Below, piece by piece: positions 26,167-34,275 of a DNA stretch of 64,000 nucleotides (within the stretch, counting starts at the first letter, position 1; each line of letters opens with the position of its first letter). A program made the translations under genes and the position numbers. The stretch is taken from assembly GCA_963804885.1 (NCBI GenBank), contig CAWDSF010000005.1, positions 310,001 through 374,000 of the forward strand, given 5' to 3'. This DNA comes from PALSA-1004 sp963804885. Lineage in GTDB: Bacteria; Pseudomonadota; Gammaproteobacteria; Burkholderiales; SG8-41. Below the pieces are notes generated by a model, which searched no databases, was not told the DNA's origin, and saw nothing but the letters and a program-made list of their open reading frames with translations.

Positions 26167-27341
26167 TGCAGGCTGCCGGCCAGCTCAAAGATCGGCATGT
26201 AGAGCGCCATCACGATGACGCCGATCACGAGACCGATAACGACCATCAGCAACGGTTCGAACAGCCGCGTGCTGCGATCGACCCAGTGGGCGATTTCCTC
26301 GTCATGAAAGGCCGCGATGCGCTCCATCATGCCGCCCATGTCGCCGGTACGCTCGCCAACCCGCAGCATGCGCACGGCGACGGGCGTCGTCAGCGCGTGC
26401 GATTCGAGCGAAGCGGACAGCGGCTTGCCCTCGCGGATTTCGCGCAGCGCGCCGGCAAGTTCCCCGCGCAGGTTCGCCGGCAGCAGTTCGCCGACCATCC
26501 CGAGCGCCTGCACGGCGGGAATGCCGCCGCGCAGCAGCATGCCGGCGGTCCGATACAGCCGCGTGAGCTGCACGATGCGCATGCGCTCGCCGATTCCCGG
26601 CAGCCTGGCGATGCTCCGCATCAGGCGCTCGCGCAGGCTGCGGTTGAATACCGCATGAACGCCCACTGCCAGTGCCGCGATCGCGAACGACGCGATTAGC
26701 ACTCCATGCTCGTTGAGCAAAGAGCCGAATTCCATCAGGAGCCGGGAACTCAGCGGCTGGTCGCGGCCGAGATCGGCGTATATCGCGGCGAACTTGGGCA
26801 CCACGAAAGCGAGCAGAAAAAGCGTGACGGCGCCGCCCACCAGGATCAGCAATAGCGGGTAAATCGAGGAGGTGACGAGCTTCGCGCGCATGCTCTCCAT
26901 CTGCGCCTGATAGGCAACGAAGCGCGACAGCGCCTGCGCCAGGTCGCCGGTGCGTTCGCTCGCGCGTACGGTCGCGACATACAGAGGCGGAAACGCAGCG
27001 GGGCAACGCTCGAGCGCGGTGGACAGCGCGTGCCCTTCCTGCAGGCAGTCGAGCACCTGCTTGAGTGTGTCACGCGCCGCACCCTGCTGATGCCGCTCGG
27101 CCAGCGCCTGCAGCGCTTCGAGCAAGCCGAGTCCCGCATCAAGCAACGCCGTCAATTCCTGGCTGAAGAGCAGCAGCGGAAAACGTTCGCCTGAGAACAG
27201 CGCAACGCGTGCCGGCTTGACGTCCAGCACGGTGTAGCCGCGTGCCTTGACCTCGCTCAACGCAGCGGCGCCGTCCGCCGCCTCCAGCGAGAACGCCGTC
27301 ACGCCTTGCGGCGCCTTGATGGCTCTTACTTCGAAACGCAT
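26163..27341 (-). CDS. gspF: Type II secretion inner-membrane protein GspF
   Basis: 392 residues from MRFEVRAIKAPQG at 27341 (the frame continues upstream into non-coding sequence, but this Met is the family-like start). Two GspF domains, each with a helical bundle, and three transmembrane segments (LLLILVGGAVTLFLLAFVVP, LIASFAIAALAVGVHAVF, PLLMVVIGLVIGVIVMALYM). The signatures FSQELTALLDAG and LRVGERTGDMGGMMERIA are present. It forms the platform for GspE. Ends four bases into gspE and begins 4 bases after gspG. Confidence 0.95.
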   Translation of the reverse strand: MRFEVRAIKAPQGVTAFSLEAADGAAALSEVKARGYTVLDVKPARVALFSGERFPLLLFSQELTALLDAGLGLLEALQALAERHQQGAARDTLKQVLDCLQEGHALSTALERCPAAFPPLYVATVRASERTGDLAQALSRFVAYQAQMESMRAKLVTSSIYPLLLILVGGAVTLFLLAFVVPKFAAIYADLGRDQPLSSRLLMEFGSLLNEHGVLIASFAIAALAVGVHAVFNRSLRERLMRSIARLPGIGERMRIVQLTRLYRTAGMLLRGGIPAVQALGMVGELLPANLRGELAGALREIREGKPLSASLESHALTTPVAVRMLRVGERTGDMGGMMERIAAFHDEEIAHWVDRSTRLFEPLLMVVIGLVIGVIVMALYMPIFELAGSLQ

Positions 27342-27345
27342 GCAG

Positions 27346-27777
27346 TCACCAGTTAACGATATCGGAGGCCTCGCCGGTCCCGCCGGGCTGCCCGTCTTTG
27401 CCATAGGAAACGAGGTCGTATTCGCCGTGTTCGCCGGGCAATTTGTAAATGTAGGGACGTCCCCACGGATCCATGGGCACGATTTTTTTGAGATAGGGCC
27501 CATCCCACTTCGCCTCGTTCGGCGGCTTCTGGATCAGCGCCGCGAGGCCGGATTCGGGGGCTGGATAGTGCCCGGTGTCGAGGCGATACTGATCGAGCGC
27601 CTTTTCGAGCGCATCGAGCTGGGCACGCGCGACTTTGGTTTCCGACTTGCCTATCTGGCCAAAATATTTTGGCCCCACGTAGCCCGCGAGCAGGCCGATG
27701 ATGACCATCACCACCAGCAACTCGAGCAGCGTGAACCCGCCGTGCTCCTTAAAAGCGCTGTTCTGTCGCATCGTCAC
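27346..27777 (-). CDS. gspG: Major pseudopilin GspG
   Basis: 143 residues. Leader GGFTLLELLVVMVIIGLLAG with Glu5, then the GspG signature GHYPAPESGLAALIQKPPN, GPYLKKIVPMDPWGRPYIY and a terminal calcium-loop-like stretch EYDLVSYGKDGQPGGTGEASDI. It is the shaft subunit of the pseudopilus. It follows the di-heme oxidoreductase gene by one base between stop and start. Confidence 0.96.
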   Translation of the reverse strand: MTMRQNSAFKEHGGFTLLELLVVMVIIGLLAGYVGPKYFGQIGKSETKVARAQLDALEKALDQYRLDTGHYPAPESGLAALIQKPPNEAKWDGPYLKKIVPMDPWGRPYIYKLPGEHGEYDLVSYGKDGQPGGTGEASDIVNW

Positions 27778-27778
27778 A

Positions 27779-29179
27779 CTAGAGCGACCTCAGAAAATTC
27801 AGCAGGTCCTGCTTCTGCCGCTCGGCGAGCCGGTTGAAATTGTCGACCACTACGTTGGCCTCCGACGGGCCGCCGCCGGTCGAGTTGGGGCTTTGATGAG
27901 CGAGAATCGCCTGCTTCAAGTCCGAGGTGCGCCCGTCGTGCAGGAAGTAAATCCGCTGGCCCAGACCCCACAGCGGCGGCGTGCGGAATTCGCGCGGGCC
28001 CGCTTGCCCCTGCGAGATGCCGTCAGCAAGCTGCGCGCCCATGTCGTGAATCAAAAGGTCGGAATAAAGATTGACCGGCTGGTTGCGCAGCGCGGCGACG
28101 GTGGAATTCCCGGTGGTCATTGAAGGCGTGTGACATAGCGCGCAGCCGATTTGCGCAAAAGAGGTCTTGCCCGCGGCGATCGACGGCGCGCCTCCCGGCG
28201 CCTCCGCTGACGCAACGGGCGGCGCGAGAAAGCGCATGAATACGGCGAATTTTTCGATCCCGCTGAGGCCTTCGGCCATCGTCGCCGCGGCGGCGTTGGT
28301 CACATTGTTCGGCACGGGCGCAAACTGGCATTGCGCCTTCTCGTCGCGCTCCGTCTGAAAGAGCTCGTTGGTAATTCCCATCTCGACGTTGTAGGCCTCG
28401 CCCGCGAACATCAGCAGCGATTTGTTCTGCGCCTTCCAGCCGAAGCGCGCCACCGTGCCGTCGTTGCCGTTCTTGTTCGCCAGTCCGGTAAGGGCATTGA
28501 ACGCGAGCACGATGTTCGCGCGGCCGCGGATTCCGAGCGCTTTTTTCTGGCCCGCGTTCGCCGCCTGGTTCGCGAGTATCGCCGCATCGGGAATCTGCTC
28601 GATGAGCCCCGCGCCGAATACCGGCGTGGGAATTCTGAATATCACGTTGCGGCGCGCGAGCTCCCCTTCAAAATCGTCCTGGCGCAGCACGCAGCCGGGC
28701 GCGTCGGGATAACCGGCAATGGTAAAGAGCGAATGCACGCCGCCATCCGGGGTGCCGTCGGGATTCCGGATAAAGCGCACTTCGCGCACGGGGCCGTCCG
28801 CCGTGATGAACGACGGGATCACATTGGTCGCGCCATTGCTGTTCGCGAATGCGACTTGCGGATTCACCGCCGGGCTGGTGCCGCCGGTCGCCGGCTGGGA
28901 ATGGCAGCCGCTGCAGCTGTCGAGATTCATCCGCGGCCCCAGTCCCTCGGCCGGGGTTTCCACTTCCTCGAAATCGAGCTTGCCCGCAGTGAACAGCGTC
29001 AACTCGGAAACGCTCAGGTTCTCGATCGGAGCGCCGGCGCCTGGCCCCGCGCGCACTCCGGGATCACGGGATTGCGGCGATGCGGGCAGCGACTCGGACG
29101 AAACGGTTGTCTGCAACAAAAGCACACTGGCGACGGCGGAAAGCGACGCAAGACCGACCAACAGATTTCTGCTGCGCAT
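27779..29179 (-). CDS. Di-heme oxidoreductase (DHOR/DUF1111 family) heading the secretion operon
   Basis: 466 residues with an N-terminal hydrophobic export signal. Two c-type heme sites, CSGCH (residues 89-93) and CALCH (346-350), and the family segments RVRFIRNPDG-like (VREVRFIRNPDGTPDG), VFGAGLIEQIPDAAI and TPPLWGLGQRIYFLHDGRTSDL. Members are periplasmic or surface cytochromes, some linked to thiol oxidation or peroxidase-like activity. As first gene of the operon and one base from gspG, it is the best candidate cargo or partner of this machine; this is inference. A likely operator lies about 100 bases upstream. Confidence 0.9.
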   Translation of the reverse strand: MRSRNLLVGLASLSAVASVLLLQTTVSSESLPASPQSRDPGVRAGPGAGAPIENLSVSELTLFTAGKLDFEEVETPAEGLGPRMNLDSCSGCHSQPATGGTSPAVNPQVAFANSNGATNVIPSFITADGPVREVRFIRNPDGTPDGGVHSLFTIAGYPDAPGCVLRQDDFEGELARRNVIFRIPTPVFGAGLIEQIPDAAILANQAANAGQKKALGIRGRANIVLAFNALTGLANKNGNDGTVARFGWKAQNKSLLMFAGEAYNVEMGITNELFQTERDEKAQCQFAPVPNNVTNAAAATMAEGLSGIEKFAVFMRFLAPPVASAEAPGGAPSIAAGKTSFAQIGCALCHTPSMTTGNSTVAALRNQPVNLYSDLLIHDMGAQLADGISQGQAGPREFRTPPLWGLGQRIYFLHDGRTSDLKQAILAHQSPNSTGGGPSEANVVVDNFNRLAERQKQDLLNFLRSL

Positions 29180-29282
29180 ACGCGAACCTCCCTGACAGTG
29201 ATAAGCACCCGGTGCACGCCGGCGAGCTTGGGAAGAACGTCGCGCCGGCGATTCACTTGACGTAGAGTTTGCGCACCGCCGC

Positions 29283-29322
29283 GTTAACTGCCGTTAAGTT
29301 GCGTAAAGTTGCGTAAAGATTT
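29283..29322. promoter_or_regulatory. Four tandem 10-bp direct repeats, candidate OmpR-family operator
   Basis: GTTAACTGCC, GTTAAGTTGC, GTAAAGTTGC and GTAAAGATTT follow one another without gaps at 10-bp spacing, one helical turn. OmpR-class regulators bind such in-phase direct half-sites. It lies about 104 bases upstream of the di-heme oxidoreductase ATG and just past the regulator gene at 29499. Confidence 0.55.
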
Positions 29323-29498
29323 GTGGAGGGGATCTCAAGGCCCATCTAGATACCGAACCATGGATGGGCCGCACTGCTGCACTGGCGCAAACCTGTGCTG
29401 TTTTTGCCGCGCGGGTCCAATGCGCGTGAGGGGCGGCTGCACCCGGAATGCGTGCGCGGGGCGCGCGCGCCCGCTGCAGCCGCGTCGTAATGCGGCGC

Positions 29499-30230
29499 TT
29501 ACCCGCTCGCCAACTGATAACCGTGACCGCGCACGGTATGGATCAGCTCGGCGAAAACCCCGAGTTTCTGGCGGATATTGGAGAGGTGCACATCGATGCT
29601 GCGGTCATAGCGCGCGAGCGGCCTCGCCAGCGCCTTTTCGGATAAGTCTTTCTTGCTTACGACGTAGCCGGCGCCGGCTGCGAGTACGTGCAATATGTTG
29701 AATTCAGCGCTCGTGAGCTCCAATTCGCGTCCCTGGCACTCGGCCTTGCGCCTGCCGGGCCACAAAACGAGAGGCCCGACTTTCAACGGTCCGCTGCCGG
29801 ATTGAATCTGCATGCGGCGCAAGATCCGGCATAAACGCATTGCGAGTTCGCTCGCCGTGCGCGTTTTCGGCACGTAATCGTCCGCCCACAGCCCGAGGCC
29901 GAAAATGCGGTTTACGTCATCGTCGCCGGACGTGATCATGAGAACGGGCATCTGGCTCGCGCTCCTGATCTCGCGCAGCGCGTCGAATCCGTCCATTCCC
30001 GGCATCGCCGCTTCAAGCACTACGACGTCGTGTTTGCCGCTCAGCGCGTGCTGCACGGCAGCCCTCCCGTCGTGCACCAGAGTTATCGCAAAGCGGTCGC
30101 GTTCCAGATGCTGCTTGAGCACGCCCGCAAACCTGACGTCGTTGTCGGCCAGCACGACTCGTGAAATGCCCGTGTCCGCGTGATAAGCGGATTTCTCCCT
30201 CGAGCCGGGCTCGAGACTCGTGTTTTTCAT
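29499..30230 (-). CDS. OmpR-family regulator with Glu in place of the phospho-acceptor Asp
   Basis: 243 residues from MKNTSLEPG. Receiver domain at about 24-135, winged-helix DNA-binding domain at about 150-243 (LELTSAEFNILHVLAAGAG, IDVHLSNIRQKLG, IHTVRGHGYQLASG). In the receiver, the acidic cluster is ADND (Asp29, Asn30, Asp31) and the phospho-acceptor site is VVVLEAAMPGMDG, with Glu73 where Asp is normal. Lys122 (YVPK) is kept. The protein may be permanently active or respond to something other than phosphorylation. No histidine kinase is nearby. It is likely to regulate the secretion operon downstream. Confidence 0.88.
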   Translation of the reverse strand: MKNTSLEPGSREKSAYHADTGISRVVLADNDVRFAGVLKQHLERDRFAITLVHDGRAAVQHALSGKHDVVVLEAAMPGMDGFDALREIRSASQMPVLMITSGDDDVNRIFGLGLWADDYVPKTRTASELAMRLCRILRRMQIQSGSGPLKVGPLVLWPGRRKAECQGRELELTSAEFNILHVLAAGAGYVVSKKDLSEKALARPLARYDRSIDVHLSNIRQKLGVFAELIHTVRGHGYQLASG

Positions 30231-30251
30231 GATGATCTCCCGTTGTGTTCG

Positions 30252-30268
30252 AATCAACGTTCTTGATT
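30252..30268. promoter_or_regulatory. Inverted repeat just upstream of the OmpR-type gene
   Basis: AATCAA-CGTTC-TTGATT, a perfect 6-bp inverted repeat with a 5-base spacer, lies about 22 bases before the regulator start. It is a plausible operator or short hairpin in the leader. Confidence 0.35.
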
Positions 30269-30879
30269 GTATGATCCGCCACGCTCGTCCCCTTTCGGTG
30301 TTCGCAACAGCGCCGATTGCGCCTCATCGTCCGCGGGTTAATTCGCCGGCGGCTTCTATCCTGTACGACAGCGGCGCACGATGTTCGCGCGCTCGCAGCC
30401 GCGTGCAGTTTTTTGCACCGCGCTAATGTAGCTGAATGTTTTAGGATGATTCTACTGTCGGCGATCGGCGACAATTCTCACGAGCACGCCCAGCGAGACT
30501 ATGCCGATCCAGTCCCTCACCTTCATTCGACGAGTAGGGCTGCAATGCGGCGGGCACGCATCGTCAAAGCGCCGTCTGCGATTGACGACAACACAAACGT
30601 GCCAGATGCAGGCTCTGCCTTTGGAGTGGTCTTTGCTTTGGCGATGCGACAGCGCCCGGATCGAGAGACGCGTGCGTTAGCTGCCTAGAGAATGCGCGGA
30701 ACTAGTACCTGCGCTTCTGCAACTTATAGCAGCGATGGTGGTGAAACGAAACGGTCTGCCCCTGTCGGCGATCAGCGACAGCCCTTATTTTGAAGACAAA
30801 AAATAAATTGCATATACCGCTCGATGATTTCCGAGGCACGGCGGCTTGCACCCTTCAGGTTATCGATTCGTCTTCGCAG
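30269..30879. other. Intergenic region with a repeated 19-bp near-palindrome
   Basis: About 610 bases with no convincing gene. An imperfect palindrome CTGTCGGCGATCGGCGACA (30455-30473) recurs, with one difference, at 30762-30780 (CTGTCGGCGATCAGCGACA). The second copy can form a 6-bp stem (CTGTCG/CGACAG). It may be a short intergenic repeat or terminator-like element; there is no clear U-run. Confidence 0.4.
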
Positions 30880-31836
30880 TTACTCGCCCTTGACGCCGAC
30901 GGACTTGATGATCGCTGCCCACCGGGTGGATTCCGCACGCAGAAATTTTGCAAGCTCATCCGGGGCGCTCGCGACGGCGGTAGCGTCTTCGCGCGCAAGC
31001 AGTTGTTCGCGTAGCTCCGCATTCGCCAGCGTCGTCTTGAGCGTCTGCTGAAGCTTGTTGACTACCGCCCGCGGCGTGCCAGCGGGGGCGACGATCGCAT
31101 GCCACGAACTGACGCAAAAGCCGGGCAGCGCGGCCTCGATGCAGGTCGGCACTTCCGGAAGTTGCGGCGAACGTTCGCGGCCGGTGCTGACGATGCCCTT
31201 CATGCGGCCGGCCCTGACGTGCGGCGCCAGGCCGGCGGTGGTGCTCATCGCGAGCTGCACGCGGCCGGTGAAGAGTTCAGACAGCGCCTGGCTGATGCCT
31301 TTGAACGGCACGTGCACGAGTTTCGTGCCGGTCACGCTCTGGAACAATTCGCCGACGAGATGCAGACCGCTGCCGACGCCGCTCGACGCATAATTGATCT
31401 GGTTCGGCCGCTCTTTCGCGTAGGCGATCAGTTCGGCTGCGTTGTTCGGCGGCAGCGATTGGGTGGCGAACACCACGAACGGCGAGCTCACCGATTGCGA
31501 CACTGGCGCGAGATCGCGGAAGAGATCGTAGCCAAGCTTCTTGTAGAGCAGCGGCCCGATCGAGAGCGGCCCCGAATTGCCGTACAGGATCGTGTAGCCG
31601 TCGGGTTGCGCCTTGGCGACAAGGTCGGTGCCGAGCGTGCCGCCGGCGCCGCCCCGGTTGTCGATGACGATCTGCTGCCCCAGCGTGGCGCTCCAGCTCT
31701 GCGCGATCGAGCGGCCGATGACGTCGATCGAGCCGCCGGCGGGAAACGGAATCACCATGCGGATCGGCCGCTGCGGATAATCCTGCGCCGCCGCGCCCGC
31801 AGCGACAGCAACAAGTGCAACCAATAGCGTGCGCAT
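30880..31836 (-). CDS. Bug/TctC-family periplasmic substrate-binding protein
   Basis: 318 residues: signal peptide MRTLLVALVAVAAGAAAQ, then YPQRPIRMVIPFPAGGSIDV, IDNRGGAGGTLGTDLVAKA and VHVPFKGISQALSELFTGRVQ, all hallmarks of the family. Likely binds a carboxylic acid. It follows the alpha/beta hydrolase gene by five bases on the same strand and no permease is adjacent. Confidence 0.94.
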   Translation of the reverse strand: MRTLLVALVAVAAGAAAQDYPQRPIRMVIPFPAGGSIDVIGRSIAQSWSATLGQQIVIDNRGGAGGTLGTDLVAKAQPDGYTILYGNSGPLSIGPLLYKKLGYDLFRDLAPVSQSVSSPFVVFATQSLPPNNAAELIAYAKERPNQINYASSGVGSGLHLVGELFQSVTGTKLVHVPFKGISQALSELFTGRVQLAMSTTAGLAPHVRAGRMKGIVSTGRERSPQLPEVPTCIEAALPGFCVSSWHAIVAPAGTPRAVVNKLQQTLKTTLANAELREQLLAREDATAVASAPDELAKFLRAESTRWAAIIKSVGVKGE

Positions 31837-31841
31837 GAAGG

Positions 31842-33005
31842 CTATGGATGCAACCTTGCTGACAACCAGTCGCAGATGTAATCCGTGCCCACCTGCCGGT
31901 TATCGACCTGGCAGTGTTCGGCGCCACCCTCGGCGACTGTGAAGACTTTGAGGGTTTTGTCTTTGGAACCGACGTTGTCGTAGAGCTGGTGCGCAACAGA
32001 TCGCGGTGTCAGCTTGTCCTCTTCGCCCCAGCAGATCAGCATCGGGCACTTGATCTTGTCGGCGACGCCGGCAAGCGTAAATTTTTTAAGTTTCTCCATC
32101 GCCGCGTCCATGCCGTCGACGCCCAGCACCCACGGCAGCTGGAAGTGCGAAGTGGCGACGCTGTTGTGGTCCTTCTTCATCACCTCCCAGCGCTTTTGCC
32201 ACACCGCGTGGTAATCGTAATGCGGGCCCCAAGCGACGCAGGCCGCATAACGCGGTTCGAAGGCGGCGGCGCGCGGTGCGTAATAACCGCCGGCGCTGTA
32301 GGCCATGATGGCGACCCGCTTCGCATCGACATCGTTGCGGCCGGCGACGTAGTTATAAGCGGCGGTGCCGGCCACTTCGTAGTCATAGCGAGCCGGAATA
32401 TTGCGCAGCCGTAGCGCCTCGCCTTGGCCCGGGCCGTCGATCGCCAACGTGTGATACCCGCGCTGCGCGAGTTCCAGGCCGGCGAACAACACGCTCATCT
32501 CTTTGCAGTTGTCGAGGCCGTCGAACAGCACCATCGTCGGCGCCGGCCCTTTGGCGTACGGCGACTTCATGAAATAGGCCGGTAGCGATTTGCCCTCGTA
32601 CGGCACGTCGACAAACTCGACATTGGGATACCGGCGCTTGAGGCCTTCGTGCGCGCAATGGAGGCTTCGTTGGTACATGCCGAGCTTCTTGTCGCCCGGC
32701 TCGACCATCCGCTCGCCGCAGTAGTGGTAATTGGCCGCGCGCAGATAATAGTTGCCGGCCGTGGCGTGGTTGCCCTCCGCCGCCGCGGCGTCGCCGGCAC
32801 GCTCGACGAACTCAGCCATCGCCGACCACTCCTCCCACCACGCGTGAGGCTCGTTGATGCGCGCGTGCAGTTTCTGCGTGACGATGTCGATCTCGCCCAT
32901 CGCAACCGCACCGTAGGGCGCCATGCCCTTGGTGACGAGAATCGCGTTCGACCATTGATAGTTCTGCGGAAAGCTGTGAATCCAGTTGCTGTTGTAAAAC
33001 ATCAT
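31842..33005 (-). CDS. Alpha/beta hydrolase (2,6-dihydroxypseudooxynicotine-hydrolase/FrsA-like)
   Basis: 387 residues. An N-terminal helical cap (about 1-130, EWSAMAEFVERAGDAAAAEG) precedes the hydrolase core: TMVLFDGLDNCKE, the nucleophile elbow MAYSAGGYYAPRAAAF (Ser in YSAGG, an elbow without the usual first Gly), CWGEEDKLTP (Asp) and GGAEHCQ (His). The arrangement resembles dienelactone-type and FrsA-like C-C or ester hydrolases acting on aromatic degradation products. It is probably in one transcript with the Bug gene. Substrate not known. Confidence 0.85.
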   Translation of the reverse strand: MMFYNSNWIHSFPQNYQWSNAILVTKGMAPYGAVAMGEIDIVTQKLHARINEPHAWWEEWSAMAEFVERAGDAAAAEGNHATAGNYYLRAANYHYCGERMVEPGDKKLGMYQRSLHCAHEGLKRRYPNVEFVDVPYEGKSLPAYFMKSPYAKGPAPTMVLFDGLDNCKEMSVLFAGLELAQRGYHTLAIDGPGQGEALRLRNIPARYDYEVAGTAAYNYVAGRNDVDAKRVAIMAYSAGGYYAPRAAAFEPRYAACVAWGPHYDYHAVWQKRWEVMKKDHNSVATSHFQLPWVLGVDGMDAAMEKLKKFTLAGVADKIKCPMLICWGEEDKLTPRSVAHQLYDNVGSKDKTLKVFTVAEGGAEHCQVDNRQVGTDYICDWLSARLHP

Positions 33006-33075
33006 TATCCCTTTGGTTGTGCTTGTATCAATGCATGGGCTGGGCCTGCGCTTTGCGGCATCACAATAAAGGCAG

Positions 33076-34062
33076 CTACTCCGTCACTGTATTAGCCTGG
33101 ACAATGATGGACTGAGGAAACTTTATGCCTAGTGCCTTCGCAGCTTTCTCATTGATGGTGAAATCGAAGGTCGTCGGGCGTTCAATCGGCAGATCGCCGG
33201 GCCGGGCTCCCTTCAGGATTTTGTCCGCAAATACCGCCGCGCGGCGCCATAAAGCAGGAAAATTAACGCTGTAGGCCATCAGACCGCCGGCTTCTACGAG
33301 CTCGGTCGACCCGATCGACGGCATCCGATATTTCGCCGCGAAAGTTGCCACTGTGCTTGCGTTGGCCACCAGCGACGTGTCGGAGTGCAGCAAGAGAGCT
33401 TCGATACGCTGTTTTTGCATTGCCAGAAAAGCATTGTCCATTTCGCCCGGTCCGCTTACCCCGAAGTGTCGCAGCTCGACCTTCAGGGTTCTGGCCTTGG
33501 CCTCCAGCATCGTCTCAATTCGCTGTTTGAATTCCGGATTGGACGAATCAAACATCACGGCCACTCGCTGAATATGCGGCAACGCTTCCTTGATCAGTTC
33601 TAACCGCTTCACATCGAGCTCAACGCCGAACGAAGTTGAACCCGTAATATTTCCGCCGGGGTGCGCAAGGCTGGCGACGAGACCCGTAGCAATGGCGTCG
33701 CTGCTGACTGCCATCACAATAGGTATCGTATTCGTTGCTTGTTTCGCGATGCGATTTCCCGGCCCTGACGTCAGTACCATGTCGGGGTTGGTGCGCATCA
33801 ATTCTGCCGCCAGCCGGGGAAGCTGGTCCACCTTGCCGTCTGCCCAGCGAAATTCGATTTCGAGGTTTTTCCCCTCGACATAGCCGAGTTCGCGCAGCCC
33901 CGCGCGCAGCGCATCGACCTGCCGGGCGTAAGTTGTAGCAGACGCTACGCCGAGCACTCCGATTCGATGGATCTTTAACGGCGGCTGGTGAGCGAACGAC
34001 GTGACCTGAGGTGCGAGCACACCCGCGCCAAGCGCGATAACGAGTTTGCGGCGATTATTCAT
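33076..34062 (-). CDS. ABC_sub_bind-family substrate-binding protein (orphan)
   Basis: 328 residues with an N-terminal signal (NNRRKLVIALGAGVLAPQ, possibly Tat-type). Family segments: IGVLGVASATTYARQVDALRAGLRELGYVEGKNLEIEFRW, DMVLTSGPGNRIAKQATNTIPIVM, GLVASLAHPGGNITGST and the C-terminal ADKILKGARPGDLPIE. These proteins belong to the branched-chain-amino-acid-like receptor superfamily; no permease or ATPase is adjacent. Start 34062 is near the divergent thiolase. Confidence 0.88.
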   Translation of the reverse strand: MNNRRKLVIALGAGVLAPQVTSFAHQPPLKIHRIGVLGVASATTYARQVDALRAGLRELGYVEGKNLEIEFRWADGKVDQLPRLAAELMRTNPDMVLTSGPGNRIAKQATNTIPIVMAVSSDAIATGLVASLAHPGGNITGSTSFGVELDVKRLELIKEALPHIQRVAVMFDSSNPEFKQRIETMLEAKARTLKVELRHFGVSGPGEMDNAFLAMQKQRIEALLLHSDTSLVANASTVATFAAKYRMPSIGSTELVEAGGLMAYSVNFPALWRRAAVFADKILKGARPGDLPIERPTTFDFTINEKAAKALGIKFPQSIIVQANTVTE

Positions 34063-34275
34063 TGCTCCCCCGACAATCTGCGAAACTATAATGCCAAATC
34101 ACGGCAAGGGCGACAGACGGGAGATTTTCCTGGAGTGTCGATCACTTACCGCGCCCATGCCGGTTTCGTTGAATCGATGGACAGTATCGGCGTCTTCCGT
34201 CAATAATCGTTCTCAGCCAGAATGTCGGTCCTGGACGGGCAGGCCAGCCACCGGGCACACAAACGAGGGGGAATC

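Noticed and set aside
24370..26202. A 610-codon plus-strand frame over gspE
   Set aside because: It mirrors a highly conserved ATPase on the opposite strand and shows Arg/His-rich shadow composition.
30317..30688. A 123-codon frame in the intergenic region
   Set aside because: No ribosome site, Arg/Ala-rich shadow composition and no domain.
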